Shown: positions 15,765 to 25,052, numbered from the stretch's first letter. The stretch: 64,000 nucleotides of DNA from an uncultured Paracoccaceae bacterium (GCA_947500005.1 CANMQJ010000003.1:186001-250000); one strand, 5' to 3'. The notes: generated by a model from the letters alone, not told the origin. Numbers and translations: made by a program.

Positions 15765-17219
15765 TCAGACGCCTGTCGCCGGAATGCCACTGCGCTCGAC
15801 GGGGCGCGGCGCGGTCAGTTCCTTCCAGGTCGAAAGGGCCTTGTTCACCGTGGTATTGGCCTCGCGCGGGACGAATTGTCCATGCCCTTCTTCGGTGCGA
15901 ATCTCGCCATCATGCACGGCGACCTTGCCGCGTGTCAGGGTGAACCGCGGCAGGCCTTTGACTTCCTTGCCCTCGAACACGTTGTAATCGATGGCAGATT
16001 GCTGGCTCTTCGCCGAGATCGTCTTGGTCTTGGTCGGATCCCAGACCACCAGGTCCGCATCCGCCCCGACCAGAACCGCACCTTTTTTAGGATAACAATT
16101 CAATATCTTGGCGATGTTCGTTGACGTGACAGCCACGAATTCGTTCGGCGTCAGCCGCCCGGTTTCCACCCCGTGCGTCCACAGCATCGGCATCCGGTCC
16201 TCCAACCCGCCTGTCCCGTTCGGGATCTTGGTGAAATCGCCCACGCCATAGCGTTTCTGCTCGGTGGTGAAGGCGCAGTGATCCGTTGCCACGACCGAAA
16301 GCGACCCGGCCTGCAACCCGTGCCACAGGCTTTCCTGATGCTTGGCATTGCGGAACGGCGGCGACATCACGCGCCGCGCGGCATGGTCCCAATCCTGGTT
16401 GAAATACTCGCCCTCATCCAGCGTCAGGTGCTGGATCAACGGTTCGCCCCAGACGCGCTTGCCCAACTGGCGCGCCCGACGGATGGCCTCGTGGCTCTCC
16501 TCGCAGGAGGTATGCACGACATAAAGCGGCACGCCCGCCATGTCGGCGATCATGATCGCGCGGTTGGTGGCCTCGCCCTCCACCTGCGGCGGACGGGAAT
16601 AGGCATGCGCCTCGGGGCCGGTGTTTCCCTGCGCCAGCAGCTTGGCCGACAGTTCCGCCACGACGTCGCCGTTCTCGGCATGGACCATGGCGATACCGCC
16701 CAGCTCGGCCAGACGCTGGAACGACGCATAAAGCTCGTCGTCGTTCACCATCAGCGCGCCCTTGTAGGCCATGAAATGCTTGAAGGTGTTGATGCCACGC
16801 TCCTCGATCACGGTCTTCATCTCGTTGAACACCTGCTCGCCCCACCAGGTCACCGCCATGTGGAAGGAGTAATCGCAATTGGCGCGGGTCGACTTGTTGT
16901 CCCAGCGTTTCAGCGCGTCGAGCAGGCTTTCGCCAGGGTTGGGAAGCGCGAAATCCACCACCATCGTCGTACCACCGGCCAGTGCCGCGCGCGTTCCGCT
17001 TTCGAAATCGTCGCTGGAATAGGTGCCCATGAAAGGCATCTCGAGATGGGTATGCGGATCGATCCCGCCCGGCATGACGTAGCAGCCCGTGGCGTCCAGC
17101 GTTTCGTCCCCTTTCAGATCCGGCCCGATCTCCGCGATCTTGCCATTCTCGATGCGCACATCCGCCTTGTAGGTCAGGTCGGCGGTGACCACCGTGCCGT
17201 TCTTGATGACTGTGCTCAT
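15765..17219 (-). CDS. hydA: dihydropyrimidinase / D-hydantoinase
   Basis: Cytoplasmic zinc amidohydrolase of 484 residues that opens dihydrouracil or dihydrothymine to N-carbamoyl-beta-amino acids, the second step of reductive pyrimidine breakdown. The metal-binding HTH lies in GGIDPHTHLEM near residue 55. The bridging Lys, expected to be carbamylated, lies in FMAYKGAL. Other ligands appear in VHAENGD, VVHTSCEES and ATDHCAF. The ATG at 17219 is preferred over the GTG three codons earlier because GGGAG lies eight bases before it. Substrates may also include hydantoins. Confidence 0.95.
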   Translation of the reverse strand: MSTVIKNGTVVTADLTYKADVRIENGKIAEIGPDLKGDETLDATGCYVMPGGIDPHTHLEMPFMGTYSSDDFESGTRAALAGGTTMVVDFALPNPGESLLDALKRWDNKSTRANCDYSFHMAVTWWGEQVFNEMKTVIEERGINTFKHFMAYKGALMVNDDELYASFQRLAELGGIAMVHAENGDVVAELSAKLLAQGNTGPEAHAYSRPPQVEGEATNRAIMIADMAGVPLYVVHTSCEESHEAIRRARQLGKRVWGEPLIQHLTLDEGEYFNQDWDHAARRVMSPPFRNAKHQESLWHGLQAGSLSVVATDHCAFTTEQKRYGVGDFTKIPNGTGGLEDRMPMLWTHGVETGRLTPNEFVAVTSTNIAKILNCYPKKGAVLVGADADLVVWDPTKTKTISAKSQQSAIDYNVFEGKEVKGLPRFTLTRGKVAVHDGEIRTEEGHGQFVPREANTTVNKALSTWKELTAPRPVERSGIPATGV

Positions 17220-17243
17220 GTCGTTCACTCCCTGTTTTCGTTG

Positions 17244-17564
17244 TCAGACCGAGCTGAAACACCCGATCGCATCTCCATGGACCCCTATATCGAGCGGCCC
17301 GAAATCACTCTCGACGCAAAGCGAGAAATACCCCGCCGTCGGAAGGTATATCAGTCGGTAACACCCGTCTCCGCGCGCCACCGACCAGCATTTCTGCGTG
17401 ATACCGCCCGAGAAATTCACCGTCACCAGGCGCGGCTCGCGCAGGTTGGCCTTGAACGCCTCAACGGTCATGCGCGCCTCGCGGCTGTCTACCGGGTAGG
17501 CCGCGATCTCGGCGGCGATCAAGGTCTTGATCTCTGCCGCGGTATCTGGCGCCTGCTTGCCCAT
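17244..17564 (-). CDS. 106-aa protein of unknown function inside the pyrimidine catabolism operon
   Basis: Cytoplasmic protein of 106 residues between the amidohydrolase and dihydropyrimidinase genes, co-oriented with both. No signal peptide or membrane segment is present. The first 45 residues look helical and the second half looks like a beta-rich small domain, ending in the compact GPLDIGVHGDAIGCFSS stretch. Three Cys are spread through the chain without a metal motif. I do not recognise the family. The ribosome site is weak, so the exact start is less sure than the frame. Confidence 0.6.
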   Translation of the reverse strand: MGKQAPDTAAEIKTLIAAEIAAYPVDSREARMTVEAFKANLREPRLVTVNFSGGITQKCWSVARGDGCYRLIYLPTAGYFSLCVESDFGPLDIGVHGDAIGCFSSV

Positions 17565-17580
17565 CGCGACGACCGGTTCC

Positions 17581-17629
17581 TTCCTCTTGCTCCAAATATC
17601 CCGGGGAGCGCGAGGGGCTGGCCCCTCGC
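17581..17629 (-). repeat. 3' hairpin repeat, family A, copy 2
   Basis: Perfect nine-base stem GCGAGGGGC/GCCCCTCGC with a two-base loop, next to a CCCCGGGATATTTGG block and CAAGAGGAA on the minus strand. It abuts the stop of the amidohydrolase gene. Layout matches the copies at 13911 and 35811. Confidence 0.6.
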
Positions 17630-18880
17630 CTACTCCACGATCTCCGCCGTCTCCACCACCGCGTGAAAGAGCACGTCCGCCCCCGCACGCGCCCAGTCCT
17701 TGCTGATCTCCTCGGCCTCGTTATGGCTCAGGCCATCGACGCAAGGACACATCACCATCGCCGTGGGCGCAACCCGGTTGATCCAGCAGGCATCGTGCCC
17801 GGCGCCCGAAACGATGTTCATGTGGCTGTATCCCAACCGCTCGGCCGCGTTCCGGACCGCCGTGACGCAGCCGGGGTCGAACTCCACCGGGTCGAAACCA
17901 CCGACCTTCTCGAATGCCACCTCGAGCCCCATGTCGCGGGCGATCTTCTCGCCTTCCTCGCGCAGCCGGCGCTCCATGTCCTCGATCACCGAAAGATCGG
18001 GCGACCGGAAATCGACGGTGAAGACGGCCCTGCCGGGGATCACGTTCCGCGAATTGGGATAGACATCGATATGGCCCGCCGCGCCGACGGCATGGGGCGC
18101 GTGGGAAAGGGCGATTTCCTCGACCTTCTCCAGGATTCGCGCCATGCCCAGCCCCGCGTTGCGCCGCATGGGCATGGGGGTCGACCCGGTGTGCGCATCC
18201 TTGCCTGTCACCGTCACCTGCGTCCAGCTCAACCCCTGTCCGTGGGTGACGACACCGACATCCTTGCCTTCGGCCTCCAGAATCGGTCCCTGTTCGATAT
18301 GCAGTTCGAAAAAGGCGTGCATCTTGCGCGCGCCGACCTTCTCCTCGCCTTTCCAGCCGATCCGCTCCAGCTCATCCCCGAACTTCTTGCCCGCCGCATC
18401 CTCGCGGTCATAGGCCCAGTCCTGCGTGTGCATCCCGGCAAACACGCCTGAGGACAGCATCGCAGGGGCAAAGCGCGTGCCTTCCTCGTTCGTCCAGTTG
18501 GTCACGACGATGGGATGCTTCGTCTTGATGTCCAGGTCATTCAACGTACGGACGATCTCCAGCCCGCCAAGCACGCCCAGAACGCCGTCGTACTTGCCAC
18601 CGGTAGGCTGCGTGTCGAGATGGCTACCCACATAGACCGGCAGCGCATCCGGGTCGGTGCCCTCGCGCCGTGCGAACATGTTGCCCATCTCGTCGAGCCC
18701 CATGGAACAGCCAGCCGCCTCGCACCATCTCTGGAACAATGCACGACCCTCGGCATCCTCGTCGGTCAGCGTCTGGCGATTGTTGCCGCCCGCGACCCCC
18801 GGCCCGATCTTTGCCATTTCCATCAGGCTGTCCCAGAGACGGTCGCCGTCTACCCTGAGATTCTGCGCTGGTGCTGCCAT
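17630..18880 (-). CDS. pydC: N-carbamoyl-beta-alanine amidohydrolase (Zn-dependent, M20 family)
   Basis: Cytoplasmic hydrolase of 416 residues that removes the carbamoyl group to give beta-alanine or 3-aminoisobutyrate, the last step of the reductive pathway. Metal-binding motifs of the M20/AllC/HyuC group are visible: GSHLDTQPTGGKYDG, TNEEGTRFAPAM and a late His in GAGHDACW. The ATG at 18880 follows AGGGGG; an in-frame ATG 19 codons earlier lies inside the RutR-type operator and is rejected. Expression is probably repressed through that operator. Confidence 0.93.
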   Translation of the reverse strand: MAAPAQNLRVDGDRLWDSLMEMAKIGPGVAGGNNRQTLTDEDAEGRALFQRWCEAAGCSMGLDEMGNMFARREGTDPDALPVYVGSHLDTQPTGGKYDGVLGVLGGLEIVRTLNDLDIKTKHPIVVTNWTNEEGTRFAPAMLSSGVFAGMHTQDWAYDREDAAGKKFGDELERIGWKGEEKVGARKMHAFFELHIEQGPILEAEGKDVGVVTHGQGLSWTQVTVTGKDAHTGSTPMPMRRNAGLGMARILEKVEEIALSHAPHAVGAAGHIDVYPNSRNVIPGRAVFTVDFRSPDLSVIEDMERRLREEGEKIARDMGLEVAFEKVGGFDPVEFDPGCVTAVRNAAERLGYSHMNIVSGAGHDACWINRVAPTAMVMCPCVDGLSHNEAEEISKDWARAGADVLFHAVVETAEIVE

Positions 18881-18928
18881 GACGATCCCCCTGTTGGTTC
18901 GCGGTCTGTCGCCGCGTGTGTCGAATGA

Positions 18929-18946
18929 TTTGACCATCTGGTCAAA
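18929..18946. promoter_or_regulatory. perfect RutR-type operator before the amidohydrolase gene
   Basis: TTTGACCATCTGGTCAAA is an 18-base dyad with eight-base arms around TC. Its core equals the RutR consensus TTGACCA-N2-TGGTCAA known from E. coli. It lies 49 bases before the amidohydrolase ATG and about 100 bases before the RutR-like gene, between the two divergent units. On the minus strand its right arm supplies a TTGACC -35-like element. Confidence 0.85.
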
Positions 18947-19049
18947 CTCACGCTATCACGAGGCTGTAACCAGTCAAGAAATTGCAAGGGGTCGTGCCGA
19001 AAAAGGCATCAATCGGCACCTCTGCGCATGAAATCGAGGCAATGCCCGC

Positions 19050-19661
19050 ATGGCGCAGGATCGCGCACCGACCCGGATCCAGAGAAAGAACCGCGCCGCG
19101 ATTCTCGACGCCGCCCTCGAAGTCTTTTCCGCGCATGGCTTCCGGGGGGCCACTGTCGATCAGATCGCCGTCCAGGCGGGGTTGAGCAAACCGAACCTGC
19201 TTTATTATTTTCCGTCGAAAGAGGCGATGCATGCTGCCCTGCTCGAAGGACTGCTCGACACCTGGCTGGACCCGTTGCGCGACCTCGACCCCGCCGGCGA
19301 ACCGATGGACGAAATCCTTGCCTACGTTCGCCGCAAACTCCAGATGAGCCGAGAATTTCCACGTGAAAGTCGGCTTTTCGCAAACGAGCTCGTGCAGGGC
19401 GCGCCCCGCATCCATGACGCGCTGAGCCGGGACCTCAAGGCGCTGGTCGATGAAAAGGTGACGATACTCGAGGGCTGGATGGCACAGGGCCGCATCGCGC
19501 GGGTCCATCCCTATCACCTGATCTTCTCGATCTGGTCGCTGACGCAGCATTATTCCGATTTCGATGTACAGGTCCGCGCGGTACTCGACACGGAAGACCC
19601 GTTCGACGGGGCGTCCGATTTCATCGAAACGCTCTATCGCCGGCTGTTGTCGCCCCCCTGA
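19050..19661 (+). CDS. rutR: RutR-like TetR-family regulator of pyrimidine catabolism
   Basis: DNA-binding regulator of 203 residues. The N-terminal helix-turn-helix covers about 15-60 (ILDAALEVFSAHGFRGATVDQIA through LYYFPSKEAM). The C-terminal ligand domain with SREFPRESRLFANELVQGAP resembles E. coli RutR, which releases DNA on binding uracil or thymine. The gene diverges from the amidohydrolase gene across a perfect RutR-type operator, which strongly supports the name. Its 3' end overlaps the convergent MFS gene by 28 bases. Confidence 0.88.
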   Translation: MAQDRAPTRIQRKNRAAILDAALEVFSAHGFRGATVDQIAVQAGLSKPNLLYYFPSKEAMHAALLEGLLDTWLDPLRDLDPAGEPMDEILAYVRRKLQMSREFPRESRLFANELVQGAPRIHDALSRDLKALVDEKVTILEGWMAQGRIARVHPYHLIFSIWSLTQHYSDFDVQVRAVLDTEDPFDGASDFIETLYRRLLSPP

Positions 19662-20926
19662 ACCGGCGCGTCGACCGAGGGCAGATCCTCGCTCTCGGTT
19701 TCCTCGCCCTTGGCCAGCGCCGCTGTCTCGGGCGTCAGCGACCGTGCCCCCGGCGACATCACGAAGCTCGCCTTGTCCTCGGCTTCGACCGGAGCACGCG
19801 TCACGATCCGCAAAAGGGAAAAGAGGATGAGCAAGACATGCGCGCCGGCCGAGGTCATGAACAGCCCCCATTCACCCAGCCCGGTCATGGCAAAGCCCGC
19901 AAAAGCCGGCCCCGCGATCGACCCGAGACCGAAGACCATCAGCAGCCCGCCGCTTACCTGGATCGCCGTCCCGTCGGGGGCGTGATCATTGGCATGGGCG
20001 ATGATGATCGGATACATCGCATAGATCGCCGCACCAAACCCTGCTGAGAGGGCAAGCAGCCCCGTGGTTCCCGTCACCGGCATGAAGACGAAGACGAGAT
20101 CGGCCACCAGTGCCGCGCATGCGACCGCGACCAGCACCTTGCGACGGTCCATCCGGTCCGAAAGATAGCCGATCGGCACCTGGCTCAATGCTCCAGCCAG
20201 GACCGGCAGGCTCGCGAATAGCGCGACCGAGGAAACGGGCAGCCCGACACGGTCGGCATAGACCGCCGCCAGCGTGCCGAAAGCGCTGTTCGAAACACCG
20301 ACGCACAGAACGCCGAACACGGCCACCGGCGAATTTCGCCACAGCGCGCGCAGGTCCAGACGCACGCTGACAAGCGGCTTGGGCACCGCACTGGTGGAGA
20401 CCGCCGTAGGCACCAGAGACAGGCAATAGAAGATCGCCGGAAGAACGAAGAACAGGAAACCACTCGTATTGCCCAATGTCAGAACGAGTTGCCCTGCGGT
20501 TGAGGCCACGAGGTTGACCATCGTGTAGATCCCGAAAATCCGACCACGCGACCCGGGATCTGCCCGCTCGCTCAGCCAGCTTTCCACGATCATCGCAGCC
20601 CCCGCGAAACAGAAACCCGAGATGGCCCGCAAGGGCACCCACGCGTAGGGCGTGATCAGTATGAGCGAAAGCAAAACAGCCACGGCGGCAAAGGCCGCCA
20701 TCACCCCGAAGGCGCGAATATGACCGACCTTTCCGACAAGCGGCGGCGTGATCACGCAGCCCGCCACATATCCCAGTGCCCAGCCGGTTCCCAGAATGCC
20801 CAGGGATGCCGCGGTGAAACCTTCTTCTGCCCCCCGGATCGGCAGGATCAGAGCATTCATCCCCCCGGCGAAGAGCAGAAGCGCCGAGCCGAACAGCAGG
20901 GCCGTGATGGGGAAAAGCTGTCGCAT
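19634..20926 (-). CDS. MFS transporter (YcaD-like)
   Basis: Inner-membrane carrier of 430 residues with about 12 hydrophobic segments. The MFS loop signature between segments 2 and 3 appears as GKVGHIRAFG, and GYLSDRMDRRKVL marks the second half. I place the start at the ATG at 20926, which begins just before the first membrane segment; a TTG at 21028 would add 34 polar residues. It sits between rutR and preA and may move pyrimidines or their breakdown products; the substrate is unknown. The C-terminal 40 residues are acidic and cytoplasmic. Confidence 0.82.
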   Translation of the reverse strand: MRQLFPITALLFGSALLLFAGGMNALILPIRGAEEGFTAASLGILGTGWALGYVAGCVITPPLVGKVGHIRAFGVMAAFAAVAVLLSLILITPYAWVPLRAISGFCFAGAAMIVESWLSERADPGSRGRIFGIYTMVNLVASTAGQLVLTLGNTSGFLFFVLPAIFYCLSLVPTAVSTSAVPKPLVSVRLDLRALWRNSPVAVFGVLCVGVSNSAFGTLAAVYADRVGLPVSSVALFASLPVLAGALSQVPIGYLSDRMDRRKVLVAVACAALVADLVFVFMPVTGTTGLLALSAGFGAAIYAMYPIIIAHANDHAPDGTAIQVSGGLLMVFGLGSIAGPAFAGFAMTGLGEWGLFMTSAGAHVLLILFSLLRIVTRAPVEAEDKASFVMSPGARSLTPETAALAKGEETESEDLPSVDAPVQGGDNSRR

Positions 20927-21060
20927 GTTGGGACTCGGGCTCGCAAAATCGAAAGGCGCTTCCCTCGTGCCTAGCGTCCTGCGCGCAGCAAAGGCAAGTG
21001 GCGCGTTTTCCGTTAACTGCGTGGTCAACCTCTAACGGACAGGCAGCACCGCTAATCGAA

Positions 21061-21103
21061 AGACCGCCACCTGCGCGCAGAAGTCGACGCGGAGTGGCGG
21101 TCT
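21061..21103 (-). terminator. hairpin after preA
   Basis: AGACCGCCAC at 21061-21070 pairs perfectly with GTGGCGGTCT at 21094-21103. On the minus strand it is followed by TTTCG. It lies between the preA stop and the MFS gene and probably ends the preT-preA transcript. Confidence 0.55.
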
Positions 21104-21177
21104 GACATGTCCGGTCTTCTTACGAACCGACGGGTTTTCGCCCCCGGATCATTTCGGGGCCATTTCGGGCTGACCCA

Positions 21178-22482
21178 TCATTCCGCGGCGCGCGCCATCG
21201 GATTGTTGGGATGCATCGTCCAGTTGGCATAATCGGCCTCGACCGTCTTGCCGGTTCTCGGATCGACCTCGCCGGCGGCCATCGGAACCATCGAGATGCA
21301 ATCCTCGACCGGGCAGACATCGACACAGAGATTGCAGGCCACGCATTCCTCATCGATCACCTCGAACACCCGTTCGGGCGACATGGAAATCGCCTGGTGG
21401 CTGGTATCCTCGCAGGCCGCGTAACACCGCCCGCACTTGATGCATTTCTCCTGGTCGATCTTCGCCTTCGCGACGTAGTTGAGGTTGAGATACTGCCAGT
21501 CGGTGACGTTCGGGATCGCCTTGCCGACGAAATCGGAAACCGAGGCATAGCCCTTCTCGTCCATCCACTGGCTCAGCCCGCGTTTCATCTCTTCGACGAT
21601 GCGGAACCCATAGGTCATGGCAGCGGTACAGACCTGCACATTGCCCGCGCCCAGCACCATGAATTCGGCAGCGTCGCGCCAGGTGGTCACCCCGCCGATG
21701 CCGCTGATCGGCAGGCCGTGCGTCTCGGGGTGTCGGGCGATCTCGGACACCATCGACAGTGCGATGGGCTTGACCGCCGGCCCGCAGTACCCGCCATGAC
21801 TGCCCTTTCCGTCGATCGATGGCTCCGGGCTGAACGAGTCGAGGTCGATGCTGGTGATCGAGTTGATCGTGTTGATCAGCGACACGGCATCGGCACCGCC
21901 CCGTTTTGCGGCGGCCGCCGGCTTGCGGATATCGGTGATGTTGGGGGTCAATTTCACGATGACGGGCCGGTCGTAGTATTGCTTGCACCACCGCGTGACC
22001 ATCTCGATATATTCCGGCACCTGCCCCACGGCCGAGCCCATGCCGCGCTCGCTCATCCCGTGCGGACAACCGAAGTTCAACTCGATCCCGTCCGCACCCG
22101 TTTCCGCGACCCGTGGCAGGATCGCCTTCCACGCTTCTTCCTCGCAGGGCACCATGATCGAGGCGATAAGCGCCCGGTCGGGGTAGTCGGCCTTGACCCG
22201 TGCCATTTCCTCGAGATTGGTCTCGAGCGGGCGGTCGGTGATCAACTCGATATTGTTGAGCCCCAGAAGGCGACGGTCGGCCCCGTAGATCGCGCCATAA
22301 CGCGGTCCGTTGACGTTGACCACCGGCGGCCCCTCGGAGCCCAGCGTCTTCCACACGACACCGCCCCAGCCGGCCTCGAAGGCGCGGCGGACGTTGTACT
22401 CCTTGTCCGTGGGTGGCGCGGATGCCAGCCAGAACGGATTGGGGCTTTTTATGCCCAGAAACTCTGTTGTCAGATCAGCCAT
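21178..22482 (-). CDS. preA: NAD-dependent dihydropyrimidine dehydrogenase, PreA subunit
   Basis: Catalytic FMN subunit of 434 residues that reduces uracil or thymine with electrons from PreT, the first step of the reductive pathway. The N-terminal TIM barrel begins with GIKSPNPFWLASAPPT. The LNFGCPHGMSERGMG segment carries the active-site region typical of the family. Two 4Fe-4S clusters are bound at the C-terminus by CIKCGRCYAAC and CVACNLCVDVCP. It begins two bases past the glycosyltransferase stop codon, so the genes are co-transcribed. Confidence 0.95.
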   Translation of the reverse strand: MADLTTEFLGIKSPNPFWLASAPPTDKEYNVRRAFEAGWGGVVWKTLGSEGPPVVNVNGPRYGAIYGADRRLLGLNNIELITDRPLETNLEEMARVKADYPDRALIASIMVPCEEEAWKAILPRVAETGADGIELNFGCPHGMSERGMGSAVGQVPEYIEMVTRWCKQYYDRPVIVKLTPNITDIRKPAAAAKRGGADAVSLINTINSITSIDLDSFSPEPSIDGKGSHGGYCGPAVKPIALSMVSEIARHPETHGLPISGIGGVTTWRDAAEFMVLGAGNVQVCTAAMTYGFRIVEEMKRGLSQWMDEKGYASVSDFVGKAIPNVTDWQYLNLNYVAKAKIDQEKCIKCGRCYAACEDTSHQAISMSPERVFEVIDEECVACNLCVDVCPVEDCISMVPMAAGEVDPRTGKTVEADYANWTMHPNNPMARAAE

Positions 22483-22483
22483 C

Positions 22484-23710
22484 TTACGAGACCTCCCTTA
22501 GAGGCTTGAGGTTTTCCTTTATGATTTCGCTGCGATGCGCGAAGACCTGCGCCCGCGTCAGGTGGCGCGCCGACCGTCCGGCGCGGTCCACCAGGTCGGC
22601 GAGGCGCAGCCGGTCGGCGGCAAGCGTCGACACGGTATCGGCCAGCGCATCGGTATCGCCGCGCTCGACCAGGTGACCGCCCCCCTCCTCCTCGACCAGC
22701 CCGGCGGCAAAAGCGTCCCGATAGCCCACCAGGGGTGTCGCCGCATGAAGCGCCTCGATCAGGATCCGAGGGGATTCATCCGTCAGGTGGCAGAACATCA
22801 GCAGATGCGCGCCGCGCAACAGCTCGAGTATCCGGACGCGGTCCGTCACGAAACCGGCAAAGGTCACGCGGTCCTCCAACCCGAGGTCCCTCGCCTTGGC
22901 CCACATCGTCTCCAGCATCTCGCCATCCCCGGCCCACTCGGCCGAAAACGCGACACCGCGTTCGGTAATTTTTCCAAGCGTTTCAATCCAGTCCAGCCCA
23001 CCCTTCATTCTGTGGGCCCGGCCTGCATAGACGATCCGCAAGGGCGCGTCGGGCAGGCTCGTCAGCTTGGCCGTCAAAGCCTCCGCTGGAATGCGGTCGC
23101 CCTCGTCGAGATGGATATCCTCGACCAGGTGAGGATTGCGCGACAGAGGGCCGAGCGCATCGAACACCGTCCTTCCGTGCAAGAGAGCCAGATCCGCACC
23201 GGCCAGAACCTCCCGTTCGTTCCGCGCCGTGACACCGGACTTGATCGCGGCCTTCACGCGCTCCTTCGGCCCACCCTCGCCCGAGGCGGCCAGGACCTGG
23301 CTTTCCACCCGGTCGAACCAGACCGCATGGGGGATACCGTTGCGTCGTGCCACCCGTGCCGCGACGATGCCCCAGTCCCCGATCCACCCACCGATCGCAC
23401 AGGAGACGTAATCGGCGCGCCGCATCGCAGCGAGTATTTGCCCTTCGACCTTGCGGCGGGTACGGGCGTAGGTTGGCAGGTGATACCCGTCCGGCAGCGG
23501 CAGCAATTCGAAGGCCGGGGGGGTTATCCCCTCCTCGATGACCGGCATGCAATCCTCGGGCGGTTTCTCGTCCTTGCAAAGCGCACAGACGATGACCGTG
23601 TCGAAATGCTCCTGCCACGCCTTGAGTCCGCTGATCGTCTGGCGTTCCAGCCAGATCTGGCCTTGCCACCGAAAGAACGGGGCGCCAAGCGTGATCAACA
23701 AACTCGACAT
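22484..23710 (-). CDS. GT4-type glycosyltransferase between preT and preA
   Basis: Cytoplasmic or membrane-peripheral glycosyltransferase of 408 residues with the GT-B fold. The C-terminal half shows the family pattern: LRIVYAGRAHRMKGG, then VTFAGFVTDRVRILELLRGA, then the EX7E-like region SPRILIEALHAATPLVGY. No signal peptide is seen. It lies between the two subunit genes of dihydropyrimidine dehydrogenase, ten bases after preT and one base before preA, in the same direction. The acceptor and donor are unknown, and why it is here is unclear. Confidence 0.87.
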   Translation of the reverse strand: MSSLLITLGAPFFRWQGQIWLERQTISGLKAWQEHFDTVIVCALCKDEKPPEDCMPVIEEGITPPAFELLPLPDGYHLPTYARTRRKVEGQILAAMRRADYVSCAIGGWIGDWGIVAARVARRNGIPHAVWFDRVESQVLAASGEGGPKERVKAAIKSGVTARNEREVLAGADLALLHGRTVFDALGPLSRNPHLVEDIHLDEGDRIPAEALTAKLTSLPDAPLRIVYAGRAHRMKGGLDWIETLGKITERGVAFSAEWAGDGEMLETMWAKARDLGLEDRVTFAGFVTDRVRILELLRGAHLLMFCHLTDESPRILIEALHAATPLVGYRDAFAAGLVEEEGGGHLVERGDTDALADTVSTLAADRLRLADLVDRAGRSARHLTRAQVFAHRSEIIKENLKPLREVS

Positions 23711-23720
23711 GCGGGCGCCC

Positions 23721-25052
23721 TCACCCCTTGGTCAAAGCGGCATGGATGTCCTCGGCGGCGTCGCGCCCTTCGGCTACGGCCACCACGGTCAGATCCTCGC
23801 CAGCCGTACAGTCGCCCCCTGCCCAGACACCGTCAAGCGAGGTGCGGCCGGTTTCCGAAACACGGATCTTGCCGCGGTCGATCTCGACACCGCCCGGTTC
23901 GACAAAGCTCTGCCCGATGGCGCGGAACACCTGGTCGGCGGGCAGGCGCAGACGTTCGCCGGTGCCTTGCAGCTTGCCATCCGCCTCGGCGGTATATTCC
24001 ATCTCGATCTCGGCGGTCGCGCCGTTTCCATGAATGGCCACCGGCATGACATTGTCGATGATCCGGACCCCCTTGGAGGCCGCGAGATCCTGTTCGAATT
24101 TCGAGGCGCCCATGCGTTTACGCGAACGACGATAGGCCAGTGTCACGTTTTCCGCGCCCAGCAGGCGGGCCTGCACCGCGGCATCCACCGCCGTCATGCC
24201 GCCACCGATCACGACCACGTTGCGCCCGACGGGCACTTTTGTCAGATCGCTGGCCTGGCGCAGATCGGCGATGAAACTCACCGCGTCGCAGACCCCTTCC
24301 CGCTCGGCCCCCTCGCAGGACAGCTCGTTGACAGCGCCCAGACCCATCCCGAGGAAGACCGCATCATAATCGGCGCGCAAGGAGTCGAGCGTCAGCCCCT
24401 CGCCCAGAGCCTTGCCGTGTTCGATGGTGATCCCGCCAATGCCAAGCAGCCAGTCAACCTCGCGCTGGGCGAAGTCATCGGTCGTCTTGTAGGTGGCGAT
24501 GCCGTATTCGTTCAGCCCACCCGGCTTTTCCTTGGCCTCGTAGATCGTGACCGAGTGGCCCTTCATCGCCAACCGGTGTGCGCAGGCCAGGCCGGCGGGT
24601 CCGGCCCCCACCACCGCGACGCGCTTGCCGGTTTCGGGCGCACGCGTGAATGGATGGCCCTGCCGCGCCATCAGGCTGTCGGTCGCGTGGCGTTGCAGGC
24701 GTCCGATCTCCACCGGCTTGCCTTCGGCCGCTTCACGCACGCAGGCCTCCTCGCAGAGCGTCTCGGTCGGGCAAACCCGCGCGCACATGCCACCGAGGAT
24801 GTTCTGCTCGAAAATGGTCTGCGCTGCGGCTTCGGGCTGGCCGACCTGGATCTGGCGAATGAACAGCGGAATGTCGATCGCGGTGGGACAGGCTGTCACA
24901 CAAGGCGCATCGTGACAGAAATAGCACCGATCGGCGGCCACCGCTGCCTCATGCGGGGCGTAAGGCGGATGCAGATCCGCGAAATTCGAGGTCAACTCGT
25001 CGCTGGAAAGCCGCCCGGCTTGCACGCCGGGAGCCATCTGGCCCTGTGCCAT
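23721..25052 (-). CDS. preT: NAD-dependent dihydropyrimidine dehydrogenase, PreT subunit
   Basis: FAD subunit of 443 residues that feeds electrons from NAD(P)H to PreA. The N-terminal Fe-S region has CYFCHDAPCVTACP and CARVCPTETLCEEAC. The FAD-binding motif is VAVVGAGPAGLACA near 140 and the NAD(P)H-binding motif is VVVIGGGMTAVDAA near 275. Two degenerate RutR-type boxes lie 58-90 bases upstream, so it is probably controlled with the amidohydrolase gene. Confidence 0.95.
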   Translation of the reverse strand: MAQGQMAPGVQAGRLSSDELTSNFADLHPPYAPHEAAVAADRCYFCHDAPCVTACPTAIDIPLFIRQIQVGQPEAAAQTIFEQNILGGMCARVCPTETLCEEACVREAAEGKPVEIGRLQRHATDSLMARQGHPFTRAPETGKRVAVVGAGPAGLACAHRLAMKGHSVTIYEAKEKPGGLNEYGIATYKTTDDFAQREVDWLLGIGGITIEHGKALGEGLTLDSLRADYDAVFLGMGLGAVNELSCEGAEREGVCDAVSFIADLRQASDLTKVPVGRNVVVIGGGMTAVDAAVQARLLGAENVTLAYRRSRKRMGASKFEQDLAASKGVRIIDNVMPVAIHGNGATAEIEMEYTAEADGKLQGTGERLRLPADQVFRAIGQSFVEPGGVEIDRGKIRVSETGRTSLDGVWAGGDCTAGEDLTVVAVAEGRDAAEDIHAALTKG

